Source: Odiellus spinosus
Lineage: Eukaryota; Arthropoda; Arachnida; Opiliones; Phalangiidae
DNA length: 64,000 nt
Reading direction: 5' to 3'
Assembly: GCA_963920705.1 (NCBI GenBank)
Contig: CAWUCO010000235.1
Location: 1-64,000, forward strand
Part shown: positions 50,470 to 61,336 of the stretch, in pieces
How positions within the stretch are numbered: the first letter of the stretch is position 1
How the letters are laid out: every line of letters starts with the position of its first letter
Made by a program: the position numbers and the translations under genes
The notes under the pieces: generated by a model
What the model was told of the DNA's origin: nothing
Database searches by the model: none
Seen by the model: only the letters and a program-made list of their open reading frames with translations

Positions 50470-50790
50470 TTAGGGATCCCAGAATATTTGGCGAACGGGG
50501 GCAAAGTGTAACGGCGTTCGTAACGTATGCCAAATTCAGGGATCAGTTGGTCCAACCGTCAACCAACACACAGCGCGCGTACTACAGCGGCTATCTCGCC
50601 CTTGCAGCAACGGATTCTCTCACGGTCCGCGCGCACGTGGACCTTCCCATTTTTATCCCAATCCCTCACCTTCACCCAGCCTCTCTCTCTCTCTTCGATC
50701 TCAATTTTACGATATTACAACGGTCATGAAGACACGAAATGGTATAACGAGGAAAAGCCAGGGTTCCATTTATCTCTAAGTAAATAAATA
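50470..50790. other. GC-rich island with (CT)n tract, promoter-like
   Basis: Non-repetitive, CpG-rich sequence ('cacacagcgcgcgtactaca', 'ggtccgcgcgcacgtgg') followed by 'cctctctctctctcttcg' at about 50681. GAGA-type motifs plus CpG are typical of insect promoters and polycomb or insulator elements. Two overlapping open frames of 60-86 codons show no recognisable similarity. Confidence 0.35.
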
Positions 50791-51978
50791 ACCGAGATAA
50801 TGGTTACCCTATGTTCATGCGCGCTATCAATTCTAAGTTGAATATACTATAGGCTCCCTCTTCTTATCTCCATTTTACCAGAGACTAGCCACCCCTGAAA
50901 CATTAAAAAATGTGTTTTGTCATCTTGTTTCATTTATAAAAATGCAAATTACTTTTTAAAAGGTTTTCTTAATTATATAAACTTAACCGGTTGACACGGG
51001 TCAAATTATGTTCATCATATTCTCATTAAATTTAAAATTTTCACTTGAAAAACACGTTAAAAATATTTTGAGATACATATTCGTAATTTTTAAATTCTGC
51101 ATAATTTTTGAAACCACATTAAATCTTGGATGTGGTTCAAACAGTTTTGAAGCAAAGACTAAATGGTAGTCTTTGGCTTCACTCCACCAACAAATTGCCT
51201 CTAGATAAATCGCTTATATTGTACGGTTCATTCTGGGTTGGTTAGTCTCTGATTCTCATTTTTCGCTCACTAGGCATATAGTTTATTTCATCTTCAATTG
51301 GCAGCACGAACAATGTTCCAGGCATCTCTTTCTACGATTCCTTATATCGAGGGCTATAGCTTTTTAATCGTTAAAAATTCAAAGAGGAATACAATCTAAT
51401 ATAATCATCGATATTCAAATAACGTACTTTACCTAGTTTAACTAATTACCTTTAATTTGATTTTAATTAGTGTCGGCACTCGTACTATTGATTTATTACT
51501 TTAGAAAGAATCGTGAATTAAGGAGGAAAAATTCCTCGATTAACTCTTTTGCGATTTTTTTTGGCGAAAAATAGGTAGACTATACAACATTGAATAGGGT
51601 TGAAACGCATTGGAGATAAAGGTAGTTTTGTAACGTAAAATATTAGTGAACCAACGACAAAAACTCATCTAACCTATCTTTCTGAATTTGAAGATTTCAT
51701 ATATTTAAATCGCGATGTTTCTTGAAGCCTTCCCACAGAAACTCAACTAAACGAAAGGCTAGCTTGTGAAGCGACCAAAATTACTATTCAGCACAACCGA
51801 TCCATGATCCATCAAAGGAGTTTCGAGAAACACCCCTCATATATATATTCGGTTGTTCCATGAAAACCGATGAAAACCAAATGAACAAGATGGTCAAGCC
51901 CATAATAAGCCACACCACTTATGATATGAAACAGGATACAAAAATAATTTCCGCATAAACCGGAAACAGGTAGAGAGT
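50791..51978. other. Intergenic DNA, no gene recognised
   Basis: AT-rich; nothing supported. Confidence 0.4.
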
Positions 51979-54301
51979 CAAGTCAAACTTTTTCATTTTT
52001 CAAGTCAAACTTTTTCATTTTTCAAGTCAAACTTTTTCATTTTTCAAGTCAAACTTTTTCATTTTTCAAGTCAAACTTTTTCATTTTTCAAGTCAAACTT
52101 TTTCATTTTTCAAGTCAAACTTTTTCATTTTTCAAGTCAAACTTTTTCATTTTTCAAGTCAAACTTTTTCATTTTTCAAGTCAAACTTTTTCATTTTTCA
52201 AGTCAAACTTTTTCATTTTTCAAGTCAAACTTTTTCATTTTTCAAGTCAAACTTTTTCATTTTTCAAGTCAAACTTTTTCATTTTTCAAGTCAAACTTTT
52301 TCATTTTTCAAGTCAAACTTTTTCATTTTTCAAGTCAAACTTTTTCATTTTTCAAGTCAAACTTTTTCATTTTTCAAGTCAAACTTTTTCATTTTTCAAG
52401 TCAAACTTTTTCATTTTTCAAGTCAAACTTTTTCATTTTTCAAGTCAAACTTTTTCATTTTTCAAGTCAAACTTTTTCATTTTTCAAGTCAAACTTTTTC
52501 ATTTTTCAAGTCAAACTTTTTCATTTTTCAAGTCAAACTTTTTCATTTTTCAAGTCAAACTTTTTCATTTTTCAAGTCAAACTTTTTCATTTTTCAAGTC
52601 AAACTTTTTCATTTTTCAAGTCAAACTTTTTCATTTTTCAAGTCAAACTTTTTCATTTTTCAAGTCAAACTTTTTCATTTTTCAAGTCAAACTTTTTCAT
52701 TTTTCAAGTCAAACTTTTTCATTTTTCAAGTCAAACTTTTTCATTTTTCAAGTCAAACTTTTTCATTTTTCAAGTCAAACTTTTTCATTTTTCAAGTCAA
52801 ACTTTTTCATTTTTCAAGTCAAACTTTTTCATTTTTCAAGTCAAACTTTTTCATTTTTCAAGTCAAACTTTTTCATTTTTCAAGTCAAACTTTTTCATTT
52901 TTCAAGTCAAACTTTTTCATTTTTCAAGTCAAACTTTTTCATTTTTCAAGTCAAACTTTTTCATTTTTCAAGTCAAACTTTTTCATTTTTCAAGTCAAAC
53001 TTTTTCATTTTTCAAGTCAAACTTTTTCATTTTTCAAGTCAAACTTTTTCATTTTTCAAGTCAAACTTTTTCATTTTTCAAGTCAAACTTTTTCATTTTT
53101 CAAGTCAAACTTTTTCATTTTTCAAGTCAAACTTTTTCATTTTTCAAGTCAAACTTTTTCATTTTTCAAGTCAAACTTTTTCATTTTTCAAGTCAAACTT
53201 TTTCATTTTTCAAGTCAAACTTTTTCATTTTTCAAGTCAAACTTTTTCATTTTTCAAGTCAAACTTTTTCATTTTTCAAGTCAAACTTTTTCATTTTTCA
53301 AGTCAAACTTTTTCATTTTTCAAGTCAAACTTTTTCATTTTTCAAGTCAAACTTTTTCATTTTTCAAGTCAAACTTTTTCATTTTTCAAGTCAAACTTTT
53401 TCATTTTTCAAGTCAAACTTTTTCATTTTTCAAGTCAAACTTTTTCATTTTTCAAGTCAAACTTTTTCATTTTTCAAGTCAAACTTTTTCATTTTTCAAG
53501 TCAAACTTTTTCATTTTTCAAGTCAAACTTTTTCATTTTTCAAGTCAAACTTTTTCATTTTTCAAGTCAAACTTTTTCATTTTTCAAGTCAAACTTTTTC
53601 ATTTTTCAAGTCAAACTTTTTCATTTTTCAAGTCAAACTTTTTCATTTTTCAAGTCAAACTTTTTCATTTTTCAAGTCAAACTTTTTCATTTTTCAAGTC
53701 AAACTTTTTCATTTTTCAAGTCAAACTTTTTCATTTTTCAAGTCAAACTTTTTCATTTTTCAAGTCAAACTTTTTCATTTTTCAAGTCAAACTTTTTCAT
53801 TTTTCAAGTCAAACTTTTTCATTTTTCAAGTCAAACTTTTTCATTTTTCAAGTCAAACTTTTTCATTTTTCAAGTCAAACTTTTTCATTTTTCAAGTCAA
53901 ACTTTTTCATTTTTCAAGTCAAACTTTTTCATTTTTCAAGTCAAACTTTTTCATTTTTCAAGTCAAACTTTTTCATTTTTCAAGTCAAACTTTTTCATTT
54001 TTCAAGTCAAACTTTTTCATTTTTCAAGTCAAACTTTTTCATTTTTCAAGTCAAACTTTTTCATTTTTCAAGTCAAACTTTTTCATTTTTCAAGTCAAAC
54101 TTTTTCATTTTTCAAGTCAAACTTTTTCATTTTTCAAGTCAAACTTTTTCATTTTTCAAGTCAAACTTTTTCATTTTTCAAGTCAAACTTTTTCATTTTT
54201 CAAGTCAAACTTTTTCATTTTTCAAGTCAAACTTTTTCATTTTTCAAGTCAAACTTTTTCATTTTTCAAGTCAAACTTTTTCATTTTTCAAGTCAAACTT
54301 T
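51979..54301. repeat. Homogeneous 22-bp satellite array, about 105 copies
   Basis: The unit begins 'caagtcaaactttttcattt' and adds two more T. By eye every copy over 2.3 kb is identical. The array starts abruptly at 'gagagtcaagtcaaac' and ends in a partial unit at 54301. Near-zero divergence implies recent expansion or strong homogenisation. The true copy number may differ if the assembly collapsed it. Confidence 0.98.
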
Positions 54302-54479
54302 ATTTTTAAATAAGCATCCTCCATGTTATAAGTTTGGCATCCTCCATTGTTTTTAATGTTTTCCATCCTCCAAGTTTTAAAAGATTTTAGCTTGGTTTTG
54401 TCATACGCGACTTCCTGTTTCTTGGTTTAAAAATAATTTAATATTTGCTTATATAGAACGTGTGGCAAGCTTTAGTCAT

Positions 54480-54565
54480 AGTGCCGTGGTCGAGCGGTTA
54501 AAGCCGTCAAATATACGCAAATTTAATAATCAATGACAATCCAGGTTCGAACCCTGGTGGGGTCA
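54480..54565 (+). pseudogene. tRNA-like sequence (Ser/Leu-type A and B boxes), probably tRNA-derived or decayed
   Basis: A-box 'tggtcgagcggttaaagc' (from 54487) and B-box 'ggttcgaaccc' (54544-54554) inside a perfect 5-bp T stem (CCAGG/CCTGG). The acceptor halves 'gtgccg' and 'tggggtc' do not pair. The middle has only a weak GTCA/TGAC stem around a long loop, with no clear anticodon. It could be a tRNA relic or the head of a SINE; no body was defined. Confidence 0.6.
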
Positions 54566-54814
54566 AAAAGGATGAAACAAAATGTAATAGGATAGATGGA
54601 AAGAGAATGAGTAGACGAATGTATTTCATTACTTTGATCAGTCAAATTAATGTAGTAATTAGTAATTTACATTTACTTAAAAGCTATTTATGCGTTATTT
54701 GTGGTTTAAACCTACACGATTACTCATTTTTCTACTCGATGACGATTTTCGTCATTTCTTGAGACATCTGACTTCAGACTTCAGACTTCAGACAGCACGG
54801 GTCATAGTAAGAGC

Positions 54815-54965
54815 CTACACCACTGAAGTGGTGTGGCTAAAAAGGCCCGCTTAGGACCCCATAAGCTGAACTATAGCTACGTGTATACTCTTTACAGACG
54901 AGGCGTAACTAGCCGGCTCAATCATATTTAAATCTGATTAAACCACTTGTAATTACGCCTCGTCT
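54815..54965. repeat. Two hairpin-forming inverted repeats
   Basis: ACACCACT/AGTGGTGT with a 2-nt centre (about 54817-54834), and a perfect 13-bp inverted pair AGACGAGGCGTAA (54896-54908) / TTACGCCTCGTCT (54953-54965) around 44 nt. Confidence 0.6.
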
Positions 54966-54999
54966 CAAGCGGGTATAACTTCACTTCGTCGTCGTCCCA

Positions 55000-55195
55000 A
55001 CCTTGAAAAAAGGTAAAATCTTCCGTAGAAACAGGTTCTATTTAACGGCTCTTTTTGTTGCTTTCAAGATAGGCAAAAAGTATAGATAATCCTATATATT
55101 GACAAAAAGTATAGATAACCCTATATATCCTATATAATCCTATATATTGACCCAGCCTTGAAAAAATGCAAAATCTTCGATAGAAACAGGTACTA
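55000..55195. repeat. Direct duplication around a TA-rich microsatellite
   Basis: 'ccttgaaaaaaggtaaaatc' at about 55002 recurs as 'ccttgaaaaaatgcaaaatc' at about 55156. Both are followed by 'ttc.gtagaaacaggt' or a variant, with 'cctatatat' repeats between. Confidence 0.6.
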
Positions 55196-56399
55196 GTTTC
55201 TGACTTCACTATTGAAATGTTACGCATTCTCGCTCGCTTGTGAACGAGCCTTAAAAAAGCGAATCATTGTAAAGTGCTTAAAAAAAAAGAGTTCAACAGT
55301 AGGTATATCCATATAAATGTAACAGATTTGACCCATCCATCAATTCCAAAATATATCCCACGTTAAAGAAACGGATCAAACGTTAAATAAAGGATAAGTT
55401 GGATAACCCGGATCAGGTTTTTTTCTTGCTAATTAACGACCCCCTATAGCTATAATAAGGTTACCGAGAGCATAAAGTGATATAGAGAGGGGATAAGTTT
55501 CTACGAAGATCGGTTCATTATCGGCAATTAATAAAATCATTAATTCGTGGTGCTAATCGCCGGCTCAATGGGGGAAGAACGAGATGAGAGGAATCAAAAA
55601 AAAAAAAACTTAACTCCGTGATGAAGCCTTATACACCTCATCTCTTGATCTCTCATCAAAACACGATGATCTCTCATCGCGCAGTCTGATTATAACTTGG
55701 AGCGACGGCCCAAATGACCCCCGTCAGCTTAGCCTTCAGCGCGAGGTGCAACCGAGAAAATTCTTAATCCGACCCGGGCCATGGGAAAAGTTAACAAGAT
55801 GGTTTATAGGGAATTATAGTCGCTCCCACGAGAATTTTTTTCAGAGCCAAGATTTTATACCAGTTACTAGTAATACTTATGCCCCGCGTTAATTTATTCA
55901 ATAAGGTGTGAGGTATGACTTTGTAGAGACGTCCCTTTAACAAGCTTTTAAAATTATCGTTACAATTACGACTTTTAAATTAGTTTGAAGGCTAGAAATT
56001 TCACTGGAAATTCTTACGCGCGCATACCCCATTATGGGATCATTTTTCGAACTGGGGGAGGGTACTGATTGGTTGCTAGCAAGCCTAGCAGCAAGAATGT
56101 TGCAAAGCTAGTGGTTTTCGATCGCAAAGAAAAGTAAAGGCGTTACGAGAGGAATTATAGTGCATTAAGTAACTATTTATTATTCGATAGCGTCCCTATC
56201 TGCTCTAGAATAAATCATAGACTAGCTTTGAATGTACAATTAGTTATGTCGAAGGTCACTTGCTAAGCAAGAAAAGAAGGCGACTTTAAAGGGCCTTTAA
56301 AATGGTAATTATCGAAAAACATACGCATTATTTGTCTCAATCTAGTTATTGGTTGAGACTGTATCAATCCGCCTCAGATTAACCAATTGCGCTAACACT

Positions 56400-56890
56400 T
56401 TTTGAACAGGAGTCTTACACCATCAGGGAACGATCGCATGCGGTTGAAACATTAAAGGTGAACCTTAAAAAAGCCGGGATTATAAGTTCCCACCACGCAC
56501 CCAGCAGCACTCGATCCAAATTGCCCCAAAAAGTGAATCGCTCTATACTAGACGAGAGCCAACCAATAACGGTTTCCCATCGAAGCATTTCGCAGTAACC
56601 TATTAGCGCTCCTTCGAGGCGTAATAAACGAAATAGGAACGTCATTGACCTTATACGGGGTTTCGTTTCGGCAACGCTACCGACAATAGTTGATACAACG
56701 TCAATATAATAAGAGATTGGGGGAGATATTTTCTCACGGAGGACGTCGGCGGGTGTCAAAAACACCCTCAATAACTTTCTACGATCACCGCGCTCGCGCT
56801 CATTACCGAAAAAATAAGGTTCAATTTGGAGATCGGAGTCGTATAACCCTAGCTGACTCCCACGCGGTTTCGCGCTATAAGGGATCTTGA
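56400..56890. other. GC-richer, non-repetitive island
   Basis: About 490 bp without detectable internal repeats and with a high CpG count. Open frames exist on both strands (118 codons minus, 66 plus), but neither resembles a known family nor has convincing splice partners. Candidate conserved regulatory element upstream of NRARP. Confidence 0.3.
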
Positions 56891-57253
56891 TTCGATCAAA
56901 AACTAATATTAGAAAGAAATCACTGAAAGGTCACGTGGCCGAGAATGTCCCCGACCAATTTTCACACGAAAATCGAGTCTTATTAAAAGGATAGACTCTG
57001 GAAAGAAGTTTTTTAATCGATATGATTTGTTAAATATGCCTTAAAACATTCGCGGTTAATTATCAAAGTCGCCAAATTTCTAGACTGAAATAAAACGACA
57101 GAATTACCGACGCCAATGAGAGTTCGTCTTTGAAATTAACGTGATCCAGAATTTTACAGATTTTTCTAGACTTTACTATAGAAAATTTTCAAGAACTTTC
57201 AGACCTTTTTAGAACTTTTCCATAATTTTCTACACCTCCGTACGTCCGTAACT

Positions 57254-57293
57254 TTTTCAAGAATATTCTAGAAGGTTCCAGAAAGTTCTGGAG
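57254..57293. promoter_or_regulatory. Extended heat-shock-element-like array
   Basis: From 57256 the triplets TTC and GAA alternate every five bases: TTC, GAA, TTC, GAA, TTC, GAA, TTC, then GAG. That is seven perfect nGAAn pentamers plus one near-match; three suffice for an HSF trimer. A second run with TTC, GAA, TTC, GAA, TTC follows at about 57334-57359 with one spacing error. No heat-shock gene is recognisable nearby, and the sequence lies in a wider degenerate 'gttctagaa' repeat. Confidence 0.45.
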
Positions 57294-57399
57294 AGGTCTG
57301 TAAAATTCTTTAAAGTTCTATAAAGGTCTGGGAAGTTCTGGAAAATTTCGGGAAAATTCTAGTAAAGTTAGAAAAAAATCATAAAATTCTGGGTGAAGT

Positions 57400-58460
57400 T
57401 AATCAAAAAAATGCTTTTCTATTCATGAATTTGTATTTTATGTCCCGTGATTTTTCACGGAATTTTTCAAATTTTTGTACGTCATTTTTCAATTATTGGC
57501 AGTTGGCATCAACAATTCAGTTTTCACGAGAAGTTTAAGTCTAAAAATTCTAAAAGAATTTAGGCATAGTTGGAGACTTAAACTGGAAATTACTACCTTT
57601 GCTGTGTTTTGACATGGTATTTAAGAATATTTTAACCATCAAAATATATTAAGAAACTTGTTACAGAGCAATAAAGGGATTTTTTCAAATTTTACCAAAC
57701 TTCAGAAATTAATTTAAACACCAAAAATGTGTCTAAAAATTGTGAAAAATTTCACAAAAATGTTCCATTTTTAGCTCCAAGTTTCCCTTTAATTAAAAAG
57801 GCACCTATTAATTCATGGCTCACGATTAAAAACACATTTTTTGCTATGTTTAACATCATCAATTAATCCGCTCCATAAATAATTTTGCAAACTGGTCTAA
57901 AGCTGTATTATACCGGAATATTATACTAAAGAAATTGAGGGCACTCCTCTTAGCCTTAAAATATAGGATTTTTATTTAATTTGGTAAAACTGCCGATCGC
58001 CCCCTTTAATATTTCCGTTTGGTATACAACTATTGAACAAGTTGACTGTTGAATCCCAGGCCGGAAAGTAGCTAAAACGATGTCGGTGAAAAGGGGCCCC
58101 AAAAATCAACGGGAAAAATCAAAAAAGTATGTCGTGGCCTATATTCTAAAGCCCAAGAGTTACCGAGAATCATTTCTCATCGCTGGAATTAATTTCACAA
58201 AGTCAAACCAAGTTTAAAAAATAATACGGACTGATATATATTTAATATTAAATTATATAAAACGTTATGATAATATATTCAATACTTCCAATGCAACGAT
58301 GAAAAACAATAGAAATAGAAATAAAACATCACTAAAAGACATTACAATAGAATTTAAAGAATAATAAAGAAAATATACTGTTCTGCCATAGTTGTAAATA
58401 ACCTTTTTGCGCAAAATGAAGTAGAGAGGCTAACAGTTCTCTTCTCAACTAAGCTACAAA
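57400..58460. other. AT-rich DNA, no gene recognised
   Basis: Nothing coding or structured was supported between the HSE-like block and the next transposon. Confidence 0.4.
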
Positions 58461-58767
58461 ATGGATTAATCAACCTCACAGGGATAATTCGCTCTGATAC
58501 GATTTGCTATACTAGTAGTTGAATATGTTTGTTTCAAACATGGCTGCCAGACATTTTATCCGGCCCCTCAATTTTACCCCCTTAACGATACAAATCCGGA
58601 AGTAATCCATGAGAGCATCGTCTGCTTTAGAGTTTTTTCCCCTTCAATATTTCACCCCGTGTATCGGTAGCTAGAAACTTCCGGTGTAGACAATTTTTGT
58701 CATCAGGGTGCGATTCGAACAATCATTTTACCAGAGTGAATTATCCCTGTGAGGTTGATTAATCCAT
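58461..58767. mobile_element. MITE with perfect 30-bp inverted ends (hAT-like)
   Basis: The left end 'atggattaatcaacctcaca' plus ten more bases is repeated exactly, inverted, at 58738-58767. Flanks are GCTACAAA (58453-58460) and GCTACAAG (58768-58775), an 8-bp duplication with one mismatch. The 307-bp body is non-coding. Perfect ends imply a young insertion. Confidence 0.88.
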
Positions 58768-58798
58768 GCTACAAGCTTCTAGATAATTCTACTATTAA

Positions 58799-59195
58799 AG
58801 GGAGAATGCAACCAAACAACAAGTGATTTTATATCGATTCCTTATCGCTTAAATAAGAGTAATAAAAAAAAAACTTACCCGAAAAATAGGCTTAGCTGAA
58901 TTCATGGAGATCACGAATTTCTTCGCATTGATGTATCAGATATAAATCGAATATTATTGAAAGTCTCATGGAGATCTCGCCTTAACGACGGCCTTTGCTT
59001 ATTGTTCGCAGACCCATCAATGCGAGGAAATTCAGGATCCCATGAATCTAGCTAATAAGCCTATTTTCCGTGTAAGTTTTAAATTTATTTCTAGTTTAGT
59101 ATTTTTTGTAAAATTTTTACTGATGGATTAGATATATTTATTCGACATAAGGAATCGATAAAAAAAATCACTGGTTGTTAGGATGCATTCTCACT
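58799..59195. mobile_element. TTAA-flanked foldback MITE, most complete copy (397 bp)
   Basis: TTAA at 58795-58798 and 59196-59199. The arms are each about 190 bp: 'agggagaatgcaacc', 'tatcgattccttatcg', 'aaataggcttagctgaattc' on the left and their inverted counterparts on the right ('ataagcctattttccg', 'ataaggaatcgata', 'gcattctcact'). It lies only 31 bp from the preceding MITE. Confidence 0.85.
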
Positions 59196-60978
59196 TTAAT
59201 TGATTATTGTCCTTAGGGGACGCTTATGAACGCCTGCAGGTTTTAATATCTGAAATTTTACTTCGCCCTTTATAGAAAACTATGTATACAAATAGCAATT
59301 AAATTGTTCAAGTTCATTTCACCTCGGATTAGCTGCCCAAGTTTATGTTGAAATAAACAATTCACAGAGATAAAGGCTCTGCCAATTAAAGGTGTAATAA
59401 ACTTACTCTTCAATCACTTTTTGTTGCCAATAAAGATTTACTCCGCATTTAATAAGTTTTACTAAAAAAAGGTTCATAAACCTTGCCCTATAGTTTGTTC
59501 GCGACCGAAACATTCCCATGAGAAAATACAATAGCAGACGACATGGATTTGGTCGTGAATATAAAAACCTTTCTATAGATCTAGATAAAAAGAAAAGTAG
59601 ATAGAATGACGTAACGTCATTTCCTATTTCTATAGCTTATTAAGTATATAAATTTAACGTTATTTGGATGGTTAACACAATTTTCCAAATAAGATAATTA
59701 AAAAAAAATTGAAAAGTTCTATTTTTATCTTACACGTGGACTTTAAATTTAAATAAATTAGACATACCTCGACGTACACCCATCCTTTTCTAAATTTATT
59801 TACAATAGGCGCTTCGAACATCGCTAAAATTGGGTTTTGATCCATATAACAATAGTATTTTTAAAGGGGGCCCCTTACATATGTAAAAATTATTTATTTA
59901 TTTTTAATATACCTATGGTAACAGTCCGTTAGCGAGGGTATTTTTGAGTGGGTTGGACGAGGTTGGCTTTATTGGCGTGGGATTCTATTTGGAAACGAGA
60001 GCTCAATAGCTGCCAGATCACTGGGAAATCTTCGTTATGAATATACGTTTGTTAAAAAAAAAGTTGTGGGAGAATTCTACTAGCCGTAACGTTATGTCGC
60101 GCGTTATGCTTAATGAGTTCCAACGTAGCGGAACCGCGCCAGGTTTACAAATCTCTTACCTATACAGACGGTTTCTATTTAATACTAAAATTTAATATCT
60201 ATCCTATATTGTAAAAAGTATGAACGGGTTTTTTGAACAGTGTTAGTTTAGCCTAGTTCTGTTCTTAAACTATAGCGGTTCCTGAAGGGCCGGATTAAGC
60301 GATTTTGCAACCAGTGTACTAAAATAAAATGGGCCCCTTTATTTTCCACCTTTTTCCTTGCGATCAGACTTTTCCTGGTTTTCCCTGACCATCTCTAAAT
60401 AATTTCCCTCACCAATTTTAATATTTTACACGAATAGAGCTCGGAATTCGTATACTTTTTATTAATTGGATAAAATCTACTAAATTCTGGTGTATATTAT
60501 CTGTTTGATTAAAAATAGACTATTTTTCATTCGAGTTAAAGTAAAAAAACATAATCCAGATACGTTTTTATCCAAAAATGGCCTTATCTTAGAACATTAT
60601 CCGTGTTACGAGTTCGGATAAAAAAATTCAAAATTTATTTTCGTGAAAAATAATGAATGATTTAAAATCTTAGTTTCGTTGTTTTATTATTATTAATTAA
60701 AAGTCAATTTGAAATATTTTTCTTTTATTTTAGACTAATTCTGGAAATGTAAATTTTCTTATCCGTCGTTATACGTTTGAATACGAGTAATTTGTTCGTA
60801 GATAAAGTGCCAAAGGCTTATCTTCGGGTAAACCTTACACATTTAACTATACGAATATACAAATTTAATTTTTTAGTTACAAAACAATTTATCCGAAAAT
60901 AAAATTATCTGAAAATATACGAATAACAGAAGATAATGGATATCCGATTCCGAGCTCTACAAATAGAAAGGGGGAATT

Positions 60979-61047
60979 TCCAAGAGCTCGTTCATAAGAA
61001 TAAATTCGTGTTACACGAATTTATTCTTACGATGAACGAGCTCTTGG
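60979..61047. repeat. 69-bp near-perfect palindrome
   Basis: The left arm 'ccaagagctcgttcat' plus 'aagaataaattcgtg' is mirrored by 'cacgaatttattctt', 'acg' and 'atgaacgagctcttgg'. One 3-nt indel breaks the symmetry and there is essentially no loop. It directly abuts the foldback element on its right. Confidence 0.85.
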
Positions 61048-61336
61048 CAATAGTCCTGGTCGATTTCCAAAACCGGAAGTCTAGAGAACCTCGCGAAAAT
61101 TTTGGCGGGGAAAACTTTTTGTCACGTGATCGTCCGCCATCTTTTTGTAGTGTGAAAATAGCTACAGACTAACCAACGCCTCCTATATTTATCATATAGG
61201 AAGCGTTGGACTAACAACTTGAATTTGGTTTGTGGGAAATAAAATAAGAAATAGTCTGGCAGCCTGTTACTACAAAAAGATGGCGGCGCGGCTACGAGAC
61301 AAGGGCCCATTTCCGGCAAATCGACCAGGACTATTC
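61048..61336. mobile_element. Foldback element with nested inverted repeats
   Basis: Outer arms 'aatagtcctggtcgattt' (61050-61067) and 'aaatcgaccaggactatt' (61317-61334) are exact inverts. Middle arms are 'gccatctttttgtagt' and 'actacaaaaagatggc'. A central hairpin is 'ccaacgcctcctata' / 'tataggaagcgttgg'. No coding sequence or clear target duplication. Confidence 0.75.

Noticed and set aside
51979..54301. Forward strand open in all three frames for 2.3 kb
   Set aside because: Follows from a 22-bp unit that contains no stop trinucleotide; there is no ATG and no partner exon, so it is not a gene.
51979..54301. CRISPR-like regular repeat
   Set aside because: Units are contiguous with no spacers, and the genome is eukaryotic. 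The same reasoning rejects the other arrays.
54480..54565. Functional tRNA-Ser or tRNA-Leu gene
   Set aside because: The acceptor halves do not pair and no anticodon stem-loop is formed, so it is listed as a tRNA-like relic.
56415..56890. 118-codon minus and 66-codon plus open frames
   Set aside because: No family resemblance on either strand; overlapping frames in GC-richer DNA are expected by chance.
26346..61238. Su(H)/CSL consensus matches (YGTGRGAA) at about 26346, 35884, 45833, 56730 and 61231 as possible Notch input to NRARP
   Set aside because: About eight matches are expected by chance in 64 kb on two strands; none lies within 3 kb of the NRARP promoter, none is paired, and one is inside a transposon.
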